A stretch of DNA of 64,000 nt from Novosphingobium terrae. Lineage in GTDB: Bacteria > Pseudomonadota > Alphaproteobacteria > Sphingomonadales > Sphingomonadaceae. The notes under the pieces are model-generated. The model worked only from the letters and a program-made list of their open reading frames with translations, was not told the origin of the DNA and made no database searches. Shown here piece by piece: positions 25,771 to 35,774 of this stretch. The DNA is taken from NCBI RefSeq assembly GCF_017163935.1, contig NZ_JABVZR010000001.1, forward strand, positions 3,596,001 through 3,660,000, in the 5' to 3' direction. The stretch's first letter is position 1, and the number at the start of each line of letters is the position of its first letter. Made by a program: the position numbers and the translations under genes.

Positions 25771-26334
25771 ATGTCGCTTATCGGCTATTCGATTCAGCCC
25801 TTCACCGCCACGGCCTACAAGGAAGGCGCTTTCGTTGACGTCACCGATGCCGACATCAAGGGCAAGTGGTCTGTCTTCTTCTTCTACCCCGCCGACTTCA
25901 CCTTCGTGTGCCCCACCGAGCTGGAAGACCTCCAGAACGAGTATGCCACGCTGAAGGGCATGGGCGTGGAAGTGTATGGCGTGTCGACCGACACCCACTT
26001 CAGCCACAAGGCCTGGGCCGACACCTCGCCCGCCATCGGCACCATCCAGTACTATCTGGTCGGCGACCAGAACCATGACCTGACCAAGCAGTTCGGCAAC
26101 CTGCGCGAGGGCGTTGGCCTGGCCGACCGCGGCACCTTCGTCACCGACCCCGAGGGCGTGGTGCAGCTGGTCGAAGTGACCCCCGAGGGCGTGGGCCGCA
26201 ACGCTGCCGAGCTGGTGCGCAAGATCAAGGCCGCCAAGTACTGGCAGGAGCACCCCGGTCAGGTCTGCCCCGCCAAGTGGGAAGAAGGTTCGGAAACGCT
26301 GGCTCCGTCGATCGATCTGGTCGGCAAGATCTAA
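25771..26334 (+). CDS. ahpC: Alkyl hydroperoxide reductase subunit C (peroxiredoxin)
   Basis: A 187-residue typical 2-Cys peroxiredoxin that reduces organic and hydrogen peroxide. The peroxidatic Cys47 is in DFTFVCPTE; the resolving Cys166 is in GQVCPAKW. The start ATG 25771 follows AAGGAG at ideal distance; an earlier in-frame ATG at 25714 lies in the leader. The partner ahpF is 270 bp downstream, with a repeat copy between them, so the pair is transcribed either as one interrupted operon or separately. Confidence 0.97.
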   Translation: MSLIGYSIQPFTATAYKEGAFVDVTDADIKGKWSVFFFYPADFTFVCPTELEDLQNEYATLKGMGVEVYGVSTDTHFSHKAWADTSPAIGTIQYYLVGDQNHDLTKQFGNLREGVGLADRGTFVTDPEGVVQLVEVTPEGVGRNAAELVRKIKAAKYWQEHPGQVCPAKWEEGSETLAPSIDLVGKI

Positions 26335-26353
26335 GCAAGTAAAAAGGGATAAG

Positions 26354-26559
26354 TGCGAGGGGGTTACCCCCTCGCGCTCCCGATACGTCTCCCGACGCGA
26401 AGGCAGATTGTGCGGCGCCACTGCGCCCGATCTCACCGCCGGAGACATTAAATATTTTGGCTGCCACGCAGCTTGGGGACCGCACGCGACGTTATCCCCA
26501 TAGAACTCCCCTCTCGCCGGAAGACGTTCCGGGGGTGCAGGGGGCGTAACGCCCCTTGC
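26354..26559. repeat. Hairpin-ended repeat, copy 8 (variant right end) between ahpC and ahpF
   Basis: The standard left module is at 26354-26381, followed by TACGTCTCCCGACG. The right side has CCGGAAGACGTTCCGG (26517-26532), matching the inverse of the left inner segment of copies 1 and 2. It then has a different end hairpin, GCAGGGGGCGT-A-ACGCCCCTTGC (26537-26559, one G-U pair). The two halves are therefore both left-type, joined head to head. Pyrimidine-rich TTTTAACACTTC follows. Confidence 0.8.
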
Positions 26560-26603
26560 TTTTAACACTTCAAACCCCCTTATTCATTCCGAAGGACAAG
26601 ATC

Positions 26604-28190
26604 ATGCTCGACGCCGCCCTGACCGCCCAGCTCAAACAGTACCTCGCCATGCTGCGCGAGCCGATCGAGCTTGTCGCCACGGTGGGCGACGATGCGAAGT
26701 CCGCGCAGACCCGTGAGCTGCTGAACGAAATCGCCGCCCTGTCGGACAAGGTCACGGCCAGCTTCGATGGCGAAGATGCGCGCGTGCCCTCCTTCAGCAT
26801 CACACGCGCCTCGGCCCGGCATGCCACCGTGCGCTTCGCCGGTCTGCCGCTGGGGCATGAGTTCACCTCGCTGGTGCTGGCGCTGCTGTGGGCCGGTGGC
26901 CATCCGCCTAAGGTGGAGCAGAGCGTGATCGATCAGATCAAGGCCCTGCCCGGCAGCCATGATTTCGAGGCCTATTTCTCGCTGACCTGCCACAACTGCC
27001 CCGAGGTGGTTCAGGCCCTGACGCTGATGGCGCTGAACAACCCCAACATTTCGGCGACCCTGATCGAGGGCGGCACGCATAATGCCGAGGTTGAGGCGCG
27101 CGGCGTGATGGCCGTGCCCGCCACCTTCCTGGGCGGTACGATGTGGGGCAGCGGCAAGATGACGGTCGAGGAAATCCTCGCCAAGCTGGACACCGGCGCT
27201 GTCGAACGCGCGGCTGCCGAAATCTCCCAGAAGGCGCCTTACGAGGTGCTGGTGATCGGCGGCGGCCCTGCCGGTGCGGCGGGCGCGATCTACACGGCGC
27301 GCAAGGGCATCCGCACGGGTGTCGTGGCCGAGCGCTTTGGCGGTCAGGTGCAGGACACGCTGGGGATCGAGAACTTCATCTCCGTATCCAAGACCGAAGG
27401 CCCCAAGCTGGCCATGGCGCTGGAGAACCACGTCAAGGATTACGACGTGGATGTGATGAACCTGCAGCGCGCCGAAAAGCTGATCCCCGCCAAGGATGAA
27501 GGCGGCCTGCATGAGGTCGTTCTGGCCAATGGCGCCAGCCTGAAGGCCCGCACGCTGATCCTCTCGACCGGCGCGCGCTGGCGCCAGATGAATGTGCCGG
27601 GCGAGACCGAATACGCCAACAAGGGCGTGGCCTATTGCCCGCACTGCGACGGCCCGCTGTTCAAGGGCAAGCGCGTGGCGGTGATCGGCGGCGGCAACTC
27701 CGGCGTGGAGGCTGCCATCGATCTGGCCGGGCTCGTCGCCCATGTCACGCTGGTAGAGTTCGACACGCAGCTGCGCGCCGATGCGGTGCTGCAGGCCAAG
27801 CTGCGCAGCCTGCCCAATGTCACCATCATCACCTCGGCGCTGTCGACCGAGGTGAAGGGTGATGGCTCGAAGGTGACGGCGCTGGTCTATAAGGACCGCA
27901 ATGAGGAAACCTTCCACACCATCGCGCTGGAAGGCATCTTCGTGCAGATCGGCCTGGTGCCCAACACCGAATGGCTCAAGGGCACCGTTGCCCTCAGCCA
28001 GCGCGGCGAGATCGAGATCGACGCCCATGGCGCCACCAGCCTGCCGGGCATCTATGCGGCGGGTGACTGCACCACCGTGCCTTACAAGCAGATCATCATC
28101 GCGATGGGCGCGGGGGCCACGGCGGCGCTGTCGGCCTTCGATCATCTGATCCGCCTGCCCGCGCCGGAGACGGTGACCGAAAACGCCTGA
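26604..28190 (+). CDS. ahpF: Alkyl hydroperoxide reductase subunit F
   Basis: A 528-residue flavoprotein that passes electrons from NAD(P)H to AhpC. The N-terminal tandem thioredoxin-like domain carries CHNC (about residues 129-132). The FAD-binding domain has [14 protein letters not shown], the redox disulfide CPHC (about 345-348) and [18 protein letters not shown] for NAD(P)H. The C-terminal [14 protein letters not shown] is typical. The start ATG 26604 ([10 protein letters not shown]) has GAAGGA upstream. Length matches the family (about 520). Confidence 0.97.
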   Translation: MLDAALTAQLKQYLAMLREPIELVATVGDDAKSAQTRELLNEIAALSDKVTASFDGEDARVPSFSITRASARHATVRFAGLPLGHEFTSLVLALLWAGGHPPKVEQSVIDQIKALPGSHDFEAYFSLTCHNCPEVVQALTLMALNNPNISATLIEGGTHNAEVEARGVMAVPATFLGGTMWGSGKMTVEEILAKLDTGAVERAAAEISQKAPYEVLVIGGGPAGAAGAIYTARKGIRTGVVAERFGGQVQDTLGIENFISVSKTEGPKLAMALENHVKDYDVDVMNLQRAEKLIPAKDEGGLHEVVLANGASLKARTLILSTGARWRQMNVPGETEYANKGVAYCPHCDGPLFKGKRVAVIGGGNSGVEAAIDLAGLVAHVTLVEFDTQLRADAVLQAKLRSLPNVTIITSALSTEVKGDGSKVTALVYKDRNEETFHTIALEGIFVQIGLVPNTEWLKGTVALSQRGEIEIDAHGATSLPGIYAAGDCTTVPYKQIIIAMGAGATAALSAFDHLIRLPAPETVTENA

Positions 28191-28224
28191 TCCCGCCCGG
28201 ATCAAAGCTTTAGCAACATTGGAG

Positions 28225-28254
28225 ACCGGGGGTGGCAACGCCCCCGGTTTTCGT
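28225..28254 (+). terminator. Rho-independent terminator of ahpF
   Basis: The stem ACCGGGGG/CCCCCGGT (28225-28232 with 28241-28248) is followed by TTTCGTTT. It starts 34 bp after the ahpF stop. Confidence 0.7.
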
Positions 28255-28518
28255 TTGTCCGGCCTCGGCGCGCGTTCGGCGGTGTTGCGCGCGGGCCACG
28301 ATTGCTATGGCCGATCCACAAAAAGAGCGAATCAGTCGCAACAATTGCTTGCAGTTGCGAGGCGCTCGCATTAGCGCGAGCGGCGATCGGTTTCCCCCGC
28401 CGAACGACAGACTCAAAACGGTCGCTGCCCACCCCTGCCATCGCGTGATGGCGGGAACGGCGGTGGTCAATCCCTTCCCCTTCGGGCGCAGGTCGCGCGC
28501 CTTTCAAGGATTTGCTCC
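28255..28518. other. Leader region upstream of the siderophore receptor gene
   Basis: It contains GCAACAATTGCTTGCAGTTGC and a palindrome CGCTCGC-ATTAGC-GCGAGCG (28363-28382). Either could be an iron-regulator (Fur/Irr type) site, but neither matches a consensus I can state with confidence. No gene is supported. Confidence 0.35.
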
Positions 28519-30753
28519 ATGTTTCCCCGCCCCTTCAATCGCCGCCTTCTGACCTGCGCCACGCTGGCGCTTGCCACGGCTCTGGCCGCTCCCGCCTTCG
28601 CGGCGGATGCTGCAGCCGCCGCCGCTGACGCCAATGGCGATGAGAACACCATTCTCGTCACCGGTGCTCTGGGTGACAAGGCAGTTTCGGCGGGCAGCAA
28701 GAGCGTGCTGCCGATTGCGGAAACCCCGCAGTCGATCAGCGTGATCAGCCGCGAGGATCTCGATCGTCTGGGCGTGGCCAACCTCAATCAGGCGCTGCGC
28801 TATGTGGCTGGCATCACGCCGGAAACGCGCGGCGCGGGCGCTGAAATCTACGACCAGTTCAAGCTGCGCGGCTTCGATGCGCCGATCTATCTCGATGGCC
28901 TCAAGCAGTTCGCCAGCACCACCGGCTATGCCACGCCGCAGGTCGATGTCTCGCGTCTGGAGAGCATCGACATCGTGAAGGGCCCGGCTTCGGCGCTCTA
29001 TGGCCAGTCGAGCCCGGGCGGTCTGGTCGCCATGAGCAGCAAGCTGCCGCTCGACAAGGAGTTCTACGGTTCGGCTGCGGCCACCTATGGCACCTATAAC
29101 CTCTACCGCGTCGATGCCGATGTGGGCGGCAAGCTGAGCGATGCCATCGGCGTGCGCCTCTATGGCAGCGCCAATGGCGCCGACACGCAGCAGACCTATG
29201 GCAGCCGCGCGCGCCAGACGATCAGCGGCGCCGTCACCGCCAAGATCGACAGCAAGACCACACTGACGGTGCTGACCGCCTATTCGCACGATCCCAAGAA
29301 CGGCAATTACAGCGGCGCCCCGGCTTCGGGCACGCTGTTCCCCAACGTGCATGGCAAGGTTGCCACCACCTATGCCGATGGCGAGCCGGGCGGCTTCTTC
29401 CGCCGCGATCAGTTCGCCACCACCTATATCCTCAACCATGACTTCGGCAGCGGCTGGAAGTTCCGCGCCTCGGGCCGTTACCAGCAGGTGACGAGCAGCC
29501 TGGGCGCTGTCTATGAAAGCGGCCTGCAGACCGGCCTGTCGGACATCAGCCAGCAGACCACCTCCAGCCGCGGCAGCTATGCCACGCATGAAACGCTCAA
29601 CAACTGGGCCTTCGACAATCAGCTGAGCGGCCATATCAAGACCGGCCCGATCACCCATGACATCCTGCTGGGCGTCGACCGTCAGACCGCCCATTCCACC
29701 GAGCTGGCAGCCTTCGGCACGGCCAATGACATCAGCATCTTCAACCCCGTCTATGGCACGCAGGCCGTGCCGCAGAGCGCGGAGCAGATCGGCGGCGCCT
29801 CCAACTATCTGGTCAGCCAGGGCCAGACCGGCATCTACGGTCAGGACACGATCAGCTATGGCGGCCTGCGCGTGCTGCTGAGCGGGCGTGAGGACTGGGC
29901 CGCGACCTGGAGCCAGACGGTCGGCTCTGCCGCAGCAGTGCAGAAGGACAGCAAGTTCACCGGCCGCGCCGGTGTACTCTACAAGACCGACATCGGTCTG
30001 GCGCCCTATGTCAGCTACTCGACCTCTTTCGAACCGCAGAGCGCCACGCTGGAAACCGGCGGCATCGCCAAGCCCTCGATGGGCAAGCAGGTGGAAGCGG
30101 GCGTGAAGTTCCAGCCCAATGGCTCGCCGATCCTGATCACCGCCTCGTGGTTCCATATCGAACAGACCAATGTCGTCTCGACCAACCCGATCACCTTCCT
30201 CGCCACCCAGAGCGGCAAGGTGCGCTCCGAAGGCTTCGAGGTGGAGGCCAATGCGCCGCTGCCCTATGGCTTCAACCTGCATGGCGCCTACAGCCATCAG
30301 CGCGTGCGCAATGTGGCCGATGACGACTCGCGCAATGTCGGTGGCGGGCTGATCGGTGCCGGCGACGGCAATCTGACCATCAACCTTGACTGGACCGCCA
30401 AGAGCGGCCCGCTCAAGAGCCTGAACATCGGCGCTGGCATGCGCCATGTCAGCCGCGTCTATGCCGGTGTGCTGGACCCCAGCCAGACCTATGTGAACAG
30501 CGGCTACACCGTGTTCAACCTGGGCAATTACAACAAGTATTACACCCCCGCCTACACGCTGTTCGATGCCTCGCTGCATTACGATCTGTCGAACCTGACC
30601 GAGAAGCTGAAGGGCATGACGCTGAGCGTCAACATCACCAACCTGTTCGACAAGAAGTATCTGACCAGCTGCTATATGTACCCCGATTACGACGCATGGT
30701 GCTGGTATGGCCAGCGCCGTACCGCTCAGGGTACGCTGGCGTGGAAGTTCTGA
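28519..30753 (+). CDS. TonB-dependent siderophore receptor
   Basis: A 744-residue outer-membrane receptor. The signal peptide is TCATLALATALAAPAFAA. A plug domain runs from about 45 to 190: the TonB-box-like ENTILVTGALG, then ETPQSISVISREDL and KGPASALYGQSSPGG. The rest is a 22-strand barrel ending in Phe (TAQGTLAWKF). Two closely spaced Cys near the end (LTSCYMYPDYDAWCWYG) are typical of the hydroxamate-siderophore (FhuA/FoxA-like) branch. The PepSY protein 23 bp downstream is a common partner in siderophore-iron release. The ligand is not predictable. Confidence 0.93.
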   Translation: MFPRPFNRRLLTCATLALATALAAPAFAADAAAAAADANGDENTILVTGALGDKAVSAGSKSVLPIAETPQSISVISREDLDRLGVANLNQALRYVAGITPETRGAGAEIYDQFKLRGFDAPIYLDGLKQFASTTGYATPQVDVSRLESIDIVKGPASALYGQSSPGGLVAMSSKLPLDKEFYGSAAATYGTYNLYRVDADVGGKLSDAIGVRLYGSANGADTQQTYGSRARQTISGAVTAKIDSKTTLTVLTAYSHDPKNGNYSGAPASGTLFPNVHGKVATTYADGEPGGFFRRDQFATTYILNHDFGSGWKFRASGRYQQVTSSLGAVYESGLQTGLSDISQQTTSSRGSYATHETLNNWAFDNQLSGHIKTGPITHDILLGVDRQTAHSTELAAFGTANDISIFNPVYGTQAVPQSAEQIGGASNYLVSQGQTGIYGQDTISYGGLRVLLSGREDWAATWSQTVGSAAAVQKDSKFTGRAGVLYKTDIGLAPYVSYSTSFEPQSATLETGGIAKPSMGKQVEAGVKFQPNGSPILITASWFHIEQTNVVSTNPITFLATQSGKVRSEGFEVEANAPLPYGFNLHGAYSHQRVRNVADDDSRNVGGGLIGAGDGNLTINLDWTAKSGPLKSLNIGAGMRHVSRVYAGVLDPSQTYVNSGYTVFNLGNYNKYYTPAYTLFDASLHYDLSNLTEKLKGMTLSVNITNLFDKKYLTSCYMYPDYDAWCWYGQRRTAQGTLAWKF

Positions 30754-30776
30754 GTCTGACGGAGTAACCGACCGGT

Positions 30777-32054
30777 ATGAGCCCCCTCACCCGTCCGTTC
30801 TGGGTGTTGATCCATCGCTGGGCAGGGCTGACTCTGGCCCTGTTCCTGGCGATGGCCGGGCTGACCGGCACCTTCCTGGCCTGGGAAGACGATCTGGAGG
30901 CGCTGACCGCACCGCACTGGCTGCGCGCGGCACCGCCAACCCCGGGCGCCCCGATGCTGGATGCCGCCGCGCTGGCTGTGGCGGCACAGGCACGTCATCC
31001 CGGCATGAGCGTCAGCTATCTGCCGCTGAGTGTCGAACCGGGCAAAACGCTGCGCCTGCGCGTGTTCTGGAAGGAGCCTGCGAAAGCGCCCGACTGGGAC
31101 GAGCTTTTCATCGATCCCTACACCGGGGCCGAGCTGGGCCACCGCCGCTGGGGCGATATTTCGCAGGGCATCAACAACCTGCTGCCGCTGATCTACCGCC
31201 TGCATGAGAATCTGCTGGTCGAGGGCACCGGCACGCTGATCATGGGGACCGCCGCGCTGGTCTGGGTGGTGGACTGCTTTGTCGGCTTCTATCTGACCCT
31301 GCCGATGCGGCAGAAGGTGCCTGTCGGTGTCAGCAAAATCGGCGGCAAGACCAAGGGCTGGTGGCAGCGCTGGCGGCCTTCATGGCTGGTGCGGCGCGGC
31401 GGCTCTGCCTACAAGCTGAACTTCGATCTGCATCGCGCGGGCGGCCTGTGGGTCTGGCCCGTGCTGCTGGTCTTTGCGCTTTCCAGCGTGTCGTTCAACC
31501 TGCCGACGATTTACGGCCCGGTGATGAAGGCGCTGGGCGCGACGGATGACACCGCCCTCTACGCACCCCTACCCCAGCCGCGCCCGATACCGAAGCTGGA
31601 TGTGGTGAAGGCCCATGCCGTGGGTGAGGTTCTGGCCCGCCAGCAAACCGCCAAGGCGCATGACAGCTTCGATGCCAACCGCCTGCAATGGCTCTATTAC
31701 ATGCCCACCACCGGAGCCTATATGTACGGCTTCACCACCAGCGGCGATGTGCCCGATGCGGGCGGCGCCTCACGCCTGATCTTCGATGGCGACACCGGCG
31801 CGCTGAAAAACGTGGCGCTGGCCAGCAAAGTGCCCGCCGCCAACCGCTTCACCGACTGGATCGTCTCGCTGCATATGGCCAGCGTGTGGGGTGTGGCGTG
31901 GAAGATCGTCACCAGCCTGATCGGCATCATGGTGACCATGCTGAGCATCACCGGCGTGGTGATCTGGATGAAAAAGCGCTCCGCCCGCGCCTTTCACCGC
32001 CATCGCGGCGAGAAACCCGCCGCAGTTACCCGGCCAGTCCGCAAGGCGGCCTGA
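30777..32054 (+). CDS. PepSY-associated membrane protein (siderophore-iron reductase-like)
   Basis: A 425-residue inner-membrane protein. TM segments are at about 12-32 (LALFLAMAGLTGTFLAW), about 145-170 (LIMGTAALVWVVDCFVGFYL), about 220 (GLWVWPVLLVFALSSVSF) and about 380 (IVTSLIGIMVTMLSITGVVI), with a conserved LHRAGGLW and RLHENLLVEGTG. PepSY-TM proteins next to siderophore receptors are thought to reduce or release iron in the periplasm. It starts 23 bp after the receptor stop and is likely cotranscribed. Confidence 0.87.
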   Translation: MSPLTRPFWVLIHRWAGLTLALFLAMAGLTGTFLAWEDDLEALTAPHWLRAAPPTPGAPMLDAAALAVAAQARHPGMSVSYLPLSVEPGKTLRLRVFWKEPAKAPDWDELFIDPYTGAELGHRRWGDISQGINNLLPLIYRLHENLLVEGTGTLIMGTAALVWVVDCFVGFYLTLPMRQKVPVGVSKIGGKTKGWWQRWRPSWLVRRGGSAYKLNFDLHRAGGLWVWPVLLVFALSSVSFNLPTIYGPVMKALGATDDTALYAPLPQPRPIPKLDVVKAHAVGEVLARQQTAKAHDSFDANRLQWLYYMPTTGAYMYGFTTSGDVPDAGGASRLIFDGDTGALKNVALASKVPAANRFTDWIVSLHMASVWGVAWKIVTSLIGIMVTMLSITGVVIWMKKRSARAFHRHRGEKPAAVTRPVRKAA

Positions 32055-32083
32055 CCGGGATAGAAGGGGTCAAGGGTAAGAAA

Positions 32084-32135
32084 TGCGAGGGCCATCGCCC
32101 TCGCGCTCCCTTGACTGTCTTCGTTGTGCCCTACC
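32084..32135. repeat. Hairpin-ended repeat, copy 9 (half, altered stem)
   Basis: The module at 32084-32110 has the stem GCGAGGGC/GCCCTCGC in place of GCGAGGGGG/CCCCCTCGC, so pairing is kept by a matched G-C swap. It is followed by GACTGTCTTCGTTGTGCCC, as in the other half copies, and a small GTGCC/GGCAC palindrome. It sits between the convergent ends of the PepSY gene and trpS. Confidence 0.8.
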
Positions 32136-32184
32136 GATCGGTTCGGCACGCATCGCAACGCCGCCGACCCGATCGCAAACCGCT

Positions 32185-33204
32185 TTAGCCCCGCACCAGA
32201 CCCAACGCATCGTAGGTCGCAGCCAGAGTGGGTGCCGCAGCCTCGCGAGCCTTGGCAGCACCCTTGCGCAGAATGGCGTCCAGAGCATCGCGATCCTGCT
32301 TCAGCTCCACAAAGCGGGCGTTGATTGGCGCCAGCTTCTCCACCAGCAGCTCGCCCAGCGCGGGTTTGAAGGCGCCGAAGCCTTTGCCGCCGAAGTCGGC
32401 CAGCACCTGCTCCACGCTGGTGCCCGCCATGGCGGCATAGATGCCCACCAGATTGCGCGCCTCGGGGCGGGCCTCAAGGCCGTCCTTTTCGCTCGGCAGC
32501 GGCTCGGGATCGGTCTTGGCCTTCTTCACCTTGTTCATGATGGTGTCGGCATCGTCGACAAGGTTGATGCGGCTCATGTCGCTCGGGTCCGACTTGGACA
32601 TCTTCGAGGACCCGTCGCGCAGGCTCATGATGCGCGCGGCGGCGGGGGGGATGATCGGCTCGGGCAGGGTGAAGAGCGGCTTGTCCTCGGCGCAGAAGTC
32701 ATTGTTGAACTTCTGGGCGATGTCGCGCGCCAGCTCCAGATGCTGCTTCTGGTCCTCGCCCACGGGCACATGCGTCGCCTGATAGAGCAGCACGTCAGCG
32801 GCCTGCAGCACCGGATAGGTAAACAGCGCCACCGAGACCGAATCCCGGTTCTTGCCCGCCTTGTCCTTGAACTGCGTCATGCGGCTGAGCCAACCCATGC
32901 GCGCCGTGCCGTTCAGCAACCATTGCAGCTGGGGATGCTCAGGCACCTGAGTCTGGTTGAACAGCGTCGAGCGATCGGGATCGATGCCGCAGGCCACCAG
33001 CGCCGCCACCATCTCGCGCGTGCCCGCGGACAGCGTGGCCGGGTCATGCGGCATCGAGATGGCGTGAAGATCGGCCAGAAAGAAGAAGCACTCGCCGCCG
33101 GTGTTGACCGTATCGTTCTGCATCGCCACCCAATTGCGGATCGCCCCCAGATAATTGCCGAGGTGGAGATTGCCCGTAGGCTGAATGCCGGAAACGATAC
33201 GCAT
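32185..33204 (-). CDS. trpS: Tryptophanyl-tRNA synthetase
   Basis: A 339-residue class I aminoacyl-tRNA synthetase charging tRNA-Trp. It starts [19 protein letters not shown], with the HIGH-type motif HLGN, and has [10 protein letters not shown] as the KMSKS loop. The start is ATG 33204 with AGAAGAG upstream. It follows murJ by 23 bp on the same strand. Confidence 0.96.
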   Translation of the reverse strand: MRIVSGIQPTGNLHLGNYLGAIRNWVAMQNDTVNTGGECFFFLADLHAISMPHDPATLSAGTREMVAALVACGIDPDRSTLFNQTQVPEHPQLQWLLNGTARMGWLSRMTQFKDKAGKNRDSVSVALFTYPVLQAADVLLYQATHVPVGEDQKQHLELARDIAQKFNNDFCAEDKPLFTLPEPIIPPAAARIMSLRDGSSKMSKSDPSDMSRINLVDDADTIMNKVKKAKTDPEPLPSEKDGLEARPEARNLVGIYAAMAGTSVEQVLADFGGKGFGAFKPALGELLVEKLAPINARFVELKQDRDALDAILRKGAAKAREAAAPTLAATYDALGLVRG

Positions 33205-33227
33205 TGACGTGTACTCTTCTTGTTGAA

Positions 33228-34793
33228 TTAGGCGCGCCGCCGTTTCAGCAGCGCCAGATCGGCTTTGGTAAAGGCCCCCAGCACGATGGTGGCCACGCCA
33301 TAGACGCAAACCCCCGCCCCCACCAGAGCGCCCATCGCCGCGCAGCGCACATACCAGGCGCCATGGGTGTAGGGCATCAGATGATCCTCACCGGCCAGCA
33401 GCAGCCCGCCCATCGCCAGCGCCGCCAGCGCCAGACGCCACCAGCGGCGCTTGAGCCGAGGGTCCATCACGAAATGCCCGCGCTTCACCAGCGTGGTGTA
33501 GAGCATCACCACATTGAGCGTGGAAGACAGGGCGGTCGCCAAAGGCGGCCCCATATGGTGCAGCGGCAGGATCAGCGCCAGATTCAGCACCAGATTGGCG
33601 GCGATCGAGATCATCGCGAAACGCACCGGCGTCTTGGTGTCATGCCTTGCATAGAAGCCGGGCGTCAGCACCTTCACCAGAATATAGCTGGGCAGCCCCA
33701 CCGAAAAACAGGCCAGCGCCTGCGCCGTGAAATGCGTGTCGGCAGCGCTGTAACGGCCATAGCCGAACAGCGCGGCGGCAATCGGCTCGCCGCAAAAGAC
33801 CAGACCCATGGTGGCAGGCAGGGTCAGCAGCAGGGCCAGCTCCAGACCACGGTTCTGCGTGTCCATCGCGCCCGCCTCATCGCCCGCACCCAGCTGGCGG
33901 CTGATGGTGGGCAGCAGCACCGTGCCCAGCGCAATGCCGATCAGCCCGAGCGGCAGCTGGTTCAGCCGGTCCGCCATATAGATATAGGTCACGCTGCCGT
34001 GATCGAGCAGGCTGGCAGCCAGCGCGGTGGAGATCACCAGATTGATCTGCGCCGCGCCTGCTCCGGCAGCAGCAGGCCAGATCAGCGCCATCAGCTTCCT
34101 GACCTCGGGATTGAGGCGCGGCCAGCGCGGGCGCAGCGACACGCCGCTCGACCGCGCGGCCCATGCCAGCCAGGCCAGCTGCAAGGCGCCTGAAATGCTG
34201 ACGGCCAGCGCCTGGTTGCGCGCCGTCACCATCGGGTCATGCGAGCCGAAGCCCAGCAGCGCCACGATCAGCGTCAGGTTCAGCAGGATCGGCGCTGCGG
34301 CATTGACCCAGAATTTCTGCAGCGAATTGAGGATGCCGCCCAGCAGGCTGACCAGCGAGATCAGCATCAGATAGGGGATCGTCAAACGCGAGAGGGTGAC
34401 GGCGAAAGCGAATTGCTCGCTGGTCACGCCATGGAACTTGCCGGAGAGCGCCCAGGTGATCGGCCAGGCAAACACCTCCAGCACCACCGTCATCAGCGCC
34501 AGCACCGGCAGCAGCACGGCCAGAGCCTGCTCGGCGAAGATCAGGCCGGATTGCAGCCCCTGACCTTCCGGATCGGCCACCTTCTGGTTGAACATCGGCA
34601 CGAAGGCGCTGGCAAAGGCCCCTTCCGCGAACAATGCGCGAAACATGTTGGGCAGGCGGAAGGCCACCAGAAAAGCGTCGGAGGCAAAGCCCGCCCCCAC
34701 GATCCGCGCAAACAGCGAATCGCGCATCAGTCCCAGCACGCGGCTGGCCAGCGTCAGGCCACCGATGGTGCCCGTCGCCTTCAGCAGATTCAT
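33228..34793 (-). CDS. murJ: Lipid II flippase MurJ
   Basis: A 521-residue polytopic membrane protein (about 14 helices) of the MOP superfamily that flips lipid II for cell-wall synthesis. The N-terminus [19 protein letters not shown] and [22 protein letters not shown] are diagnostic. It lies between secB and trpS on the minus strand. Confidence 0.95.
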   Translation of the reverse strand: MNLLKATGTIGGLTLASRVLGLMRDSLFARIVGAGFASDAFLVAFRLPNMFRALFAEGAFASAFVPMFNQKVADPEGQGLQSGLIFAEQALAVLLPVLALMTVVLEVFAWPITWALSGKFHGVTSEQFAFAVTLSRLTIPYLMLISLVSLLGGILNSLQKFWVNAAAPILLNLTLIVALLGFGSHDPMVTARNQALAVSISGALQLAWLAWAARSSGVSLRPRWPRLNPEVRKLMALIWPAAAGAGAAQINLVISTALAASLLDHGSVTYIYMADRLNQLPLGLIGIALGTVLLPTISRQLGAGDEAGAMDTQNRGLELALLLTLPATMGLVFCGEPIAAALFGYGRYSAADTHFTAQALACFSVGLPSYILVKVLTPGFYARHDTKTPVRFAMISIAANLVLNLALILPLHHMGPPLATALSSTLNVVMLYTTLVKRGHFVMDPRLKRRWWRLALAALAMGGLLLAGEDHLMPYTHGAWYVRCAAMGALVGAGVCVYGVATIVLGAFTKADLALLKRRRA

Positions 34794-34823
34794 CTTGGCC
34801 GCCCTTCAAACGCCGAATGGACT

Positions 34824-34852
34824 ACGGGCCGGAGCATCAAGCCCCGGCCCGT
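34824..34852. terminator. Hairpin between secB and murJ
   Basis: ACGGGCCGG (34824-34832) pairs with CCGGCCCGT (34844-34852). There is no T-run on the minus strand, so it may attenuate or stabilise rather than end the secB transcript. Confidence 0.5.
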
Positions 34853-34858
34853 TTGAAA

Positions 34859-35380
34859 TCAGGCGTGGCCAGCAGGCTCGGCCGTGGCGATGTCGGGGGT
34901 TTCACCCTGACCTTCGGCCTGAGCCTGCATCTGCTGGAAATAGAGCGCGCCGAAGTCGATCGGCTCCAGCAGCATCGGGCCGAAACCTGCATCGCGCACG
35001 GCATCGGCCAGCACGCGGCGGGCGAAGGGGAACAGCAGGCGCGGCGCCTCGGCGAAGATGAAGGCGTGCATCTGGCCTTCGTCCAGACCCTGCATCGCGA
35101 TCAGACCGGCGAAGGTCAGGTCGACGATGTAGGCGGTGCCGGCTTCATGCTTGGCGGCCAGGGTGATCTTCAGCTCGGCCTCATGCACGGTGGGCTGGAT
35201 GGCGCGGGCAGCGATGTTGAACTGGATGTCCATCTGCGGCTGATCGGTCCACTGGAACGATTCGGGCGCATTGGGATTCTCGACCGACAGATCCTTCACA
35301 TATTGCGAAAGAATGCCCGCCGAAGGCTGGACGTCCTCTTCGAACTTCAGGCTGGAGGTGACGTTACCTTCCTCGGACAT
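34859..35380 (-). CDS. secB: Protein-export chaperone SecB
   Basis: A 173-residue acidic cytosolic chaperone that holds preproteins unfolded and delivers them to SecA. The core is SQYVKDLSVENPNAPESFQW and the C-terminal PLLFPFARRVLADAVRDAGF-type segment (here RLLFPFARRVLAD), followed by the family's PIDFGALYFQ. The start ATG 35380 (MSEEGNV) is preferred over upstream in-frame codons. It is divergent from the Tim44-domain gene, a common alphaproteobacterial arrangement. Confidence 0.95.
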   Translation of the reverse strand: MSEEGNVTSSLKFEEDVQPSAGILSQYVKDLSVENPNAPESFQWTDQPQMDIQFNIAARAIQPTVHEAELKITLAAKHEAGTAYIVDLTFAGLIAMQGLDEGQMHAFIFAEAPRLLFPFARRVLADAVRDAGFGPMLLEPIDFGALYFQQMQAQAEGQGETPDIATAEPAGHA

Positions 35381-35509
35381 GGGACTGCTTTCTGTCTTGG
35401 CGCCGCCTCTGTAGAGGGCTGGCGCGTCAGGTGGATTGTGCTGGTTCCAGCGCCTAGCATCTGCCCCGCGAGGGCACAACCGCCATGGGATGGGTGCGCG
35501 ATACCATGC

Positions 35510-35575
35510 GGGGAGAGGGCCGGTGCCGCAAAATCCGGCTCCTCAGCCGGATTTTCAACCAGACTCCCCGCGATT
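35510..35575. repeat. Half copy of the 10.8-kb palindrome family
   Basis: GGGGAGAGGGCCGGTGCCGC followed by the hairpin AAAATCCGGC/GCCGGATTTT and CAACCAGACT. It matches the right part of the block at 10880-10925. The rest of the 394-bp secB-Tim44 gap holds an AT-richer stretch near 35640-35700 that probably contains the divergent promoters. Confidence 0.7.
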
Positions 35576-35774
35576 CGCCCCCTATGCTCGCACGCCTGCC
35601 ACGGCACGGCGAAAAAAAGCCCTTAAAGGCCTTGTGCATGCGTTGTTCATTTGTGTTCGCTACCTATCTGTAGCATGATCGCGGTTCGTTAAGGCGGGTG
35701 GTCTATGCTCCCCGCATCTGCCGAACCTCTTTCGGCCCGGTCAAATCGACCACGCGTCAAATTGGACAAAGCTT

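Noticed and set aside
26580..30579. Very long open frames on the strand opposite ahpF and the siderophore receptor
   Set aside because: They are antisense shadows of GC-rich genes; composition is His/Arg/Gly-rich without domains, and the sense frames have clear family motifs.
35645..35658. LexA-like box GTTC...GTTC upstream of the Tim44 gene
   Set aside because: The alphaproteobacterial SOS box has seven bases between the halves; here there are six, and the genes are not SOS genes.
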